Assembly: GCA_025403435.1 (NCBI GenBank)
Contig: CM046340.1
Coordinates: 11,786,091 to 11,850,090, forward strand
Direction of reading: 5' to 3'
Source of the DNA: Artocarpus heterophyllus
Taxonomy: Eukaryota > Streptophyta > Magnoliopsida > Rosales > Moraceae
Length of the DNA: 64,000 nucleotides
Shown one piece after another: positions 62,945 through 64,000 of this stretch (positions within the stretch are counted from its first letter, which is position 1; each line of letters opens with the position of its first letter). The position numbers and the translations under genes were made by a program. The notes under the pieces are model-generated. The model was not told the DNA's origin, ran no database searches, and worked only from the letters and a program-made list of their open reading frames with translations.

Positions 62945-63603
62945 GTGTTGGTTGCACATTAGACTAAACCTCAAGTTGAATTGATTTGATGATAATTTTG
63001 TTTCACTTAATCAATTTTCCTTTTATAATCATTTATGTGTCATCTTGATCCTAAAGTAGATTTCTGACTCCATGTTTGTAGCTTGTATCTTTTGATATGC
63101 CAAAGGCAGAAGTTTCAATGAACAAATGCTCTATTGCTGATATATTGGAGATGCAACCTATATATGATAAGAGCATGATCCATAAACATAGATTCCATAG
63201 CTCTTTAAAAAAGAGTCAATATTGTCCTTTCAAAGACATATTCGGGTATCAAAAAATATAACGAGACATTGGTCATCTGGATACGTATAGTAACCGAATG
63301 ATATTCTGTTTGTATGTGTTACAAAAGGAATGAATTTTCCAATAATGAAATAATGAAACTTTAAAATAAAATAATCAGAAGATAAAACGAGACTAAGTCC
63401 TTCGTCAAATTATAGATAATCTATGGGGATATATATAATATGAGAGGTAATGAACAAGATTTATATTTAAGGAGTTGTGTAATATGGTATATTATCAAAT
63501 TTATCAAAGATTGCAACTTCGGGTCTACAGCGGGGTGACATTGTAGTTAATAATTACGTAGATAATTAATCAGAGATTAATTTATTTGTTATTATTAGAG
63601 CTT

Positions 63604-63606
<3 letters not shown>

Positions 63607-63634
<28 letters not shown>
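63607..63634. repeat. (TA)n microsatellite
   Basis: Uninterrupted TA units, absent from the corresponding site of the other LTR copy near 52,950. Confidence 0.95.
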
Positions 63635-63638
<4 letters not shown>

Positions 63639-64000
63639 GTATATATATTGGGTCTCAATGCTAGCTCATTAATTCCTTCATGACAGATCATATAAATATA
63701 GATTACTGTAGGAAGATGGAAGTATATGTGAGTCAGACCATGGGGTCGAATGGGATGGGTAGTACATAGTCTAGGATTAGACTAACAATAGGCACAGGCT
63801 TGTTGTTGCGGGTGGTGCCATACTCTGCTAATTTTTTATGAACTATTATTTAATTAATTCTAAAAATAATTATTCAAATTCAAAATTGAGATTTTTGAAT
63901 AATTAGTTATTAAATTTGGTATTTGAATAATTAGTTTAAATTCTAGTTGAATTTGAATTATAAATAATTATTTACAATTATTTTAATTAGATTATGATTT

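Larger units (their letters stand above)
62460..64000 (+). mobile_element. Second copy of the long LTR-like element, running off the window
   Basis: It is collinear with 51,981-53,280: shared phrases include GAAATAAATA, CAAACATGTGATC, GACAAGACTGTAATG, TTCAATTAGGGAGGC, CTTATCTTGG, GGCAGAAGTT, TAATTAATC and TTAGTTTAAATTC. Identity is roughly 75-80%, with indels. A small MITE (62,826-62,944) and a TA microsatellite (63,607-63,634) are additions absent from the first copy. Confidence 0.75.

Noticed and set aside
1..64000. CRISPR arrays, rRNA, tRNA and riboswitches
   Set aside because: I looked for spaced repeats, conserved rRNA blocks and cloverleaf A/B boxes and saw none; the regular arrays are minisatellites. 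Weak tRNA or miRNA genes could be missed by eye.

Overview
This window is nuclear DNA from a flowering plant, almost certainly a eudicot. The evidence is AT-rich sequence, genes split by short GT..AG introns, a Ty1/Copia retrotransposon, a plastid-targeted class I aldolase, a pentatricopeptide repeat (PPR) protein and a plant DUF639 protein. The overall repeat style suggests Cucurbitaceae to me, but that is only an impression. No bacterial, viral or organellar gene blocks were seen.

Layout. 1-3087: the 3' half of a Copia element whose pol frame is broken by two nonsense codons, followed by a 3' LTR. 3088-16550: no recognisable gene; AT-rich DNA with MITEs, microsatellites and several local duplications. 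16554-17890: a minus-strand remnant of the 3' end of a DExH-box RNA helicase gene. 18249-19859: an intact, intronless PPR gene on the minus strand. 19930-29640: repeat-dominated DNA, including a 161-bp tandem array, an 85-bp hairpin-bearing tandem array and a solo LTR. 30297-39787: a complete 19-exon DExH helicase locus on the minus strand. Its exon-intron structure and helicase motifs are readable, but several stops and frameshifts make it a pseudogene. 40020-44000: LTR-like DNA, a CACTA transposon end and MITEs. 44030-44902: a LINE fragment. 45976-48915: an intact 6-exon plastid fructose-bisphosphate aldolase on the minus strand. 49130-55860: terminal-inverted-repeat (TIR) elements, one with a long LTR nested inside. 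55867-61283: an intact 10-exon DUF639 gene on the plus strand. 61284-64000: polypyrimidine DNA and a second, truncated copy of the same long LTR.

Three protein-coding genes therefore look functional: the PPR protein (organellar RNA processing), the aldolase (Calvin cycle/plastid glycolysis) and the DUF639 membrane protein (function unknown). They form no operon-like unit, as expected in plants. The main stories are decay and duplication of the helicase and layered transposon insertion. I saw no convincing new multi-gene system. The most unusual structures are the 85-bp hairpin array at 25.5-26.4 kb, the 161-bp array at 22.8-23.6 kb, and the twice-represented helicase pseudogene.
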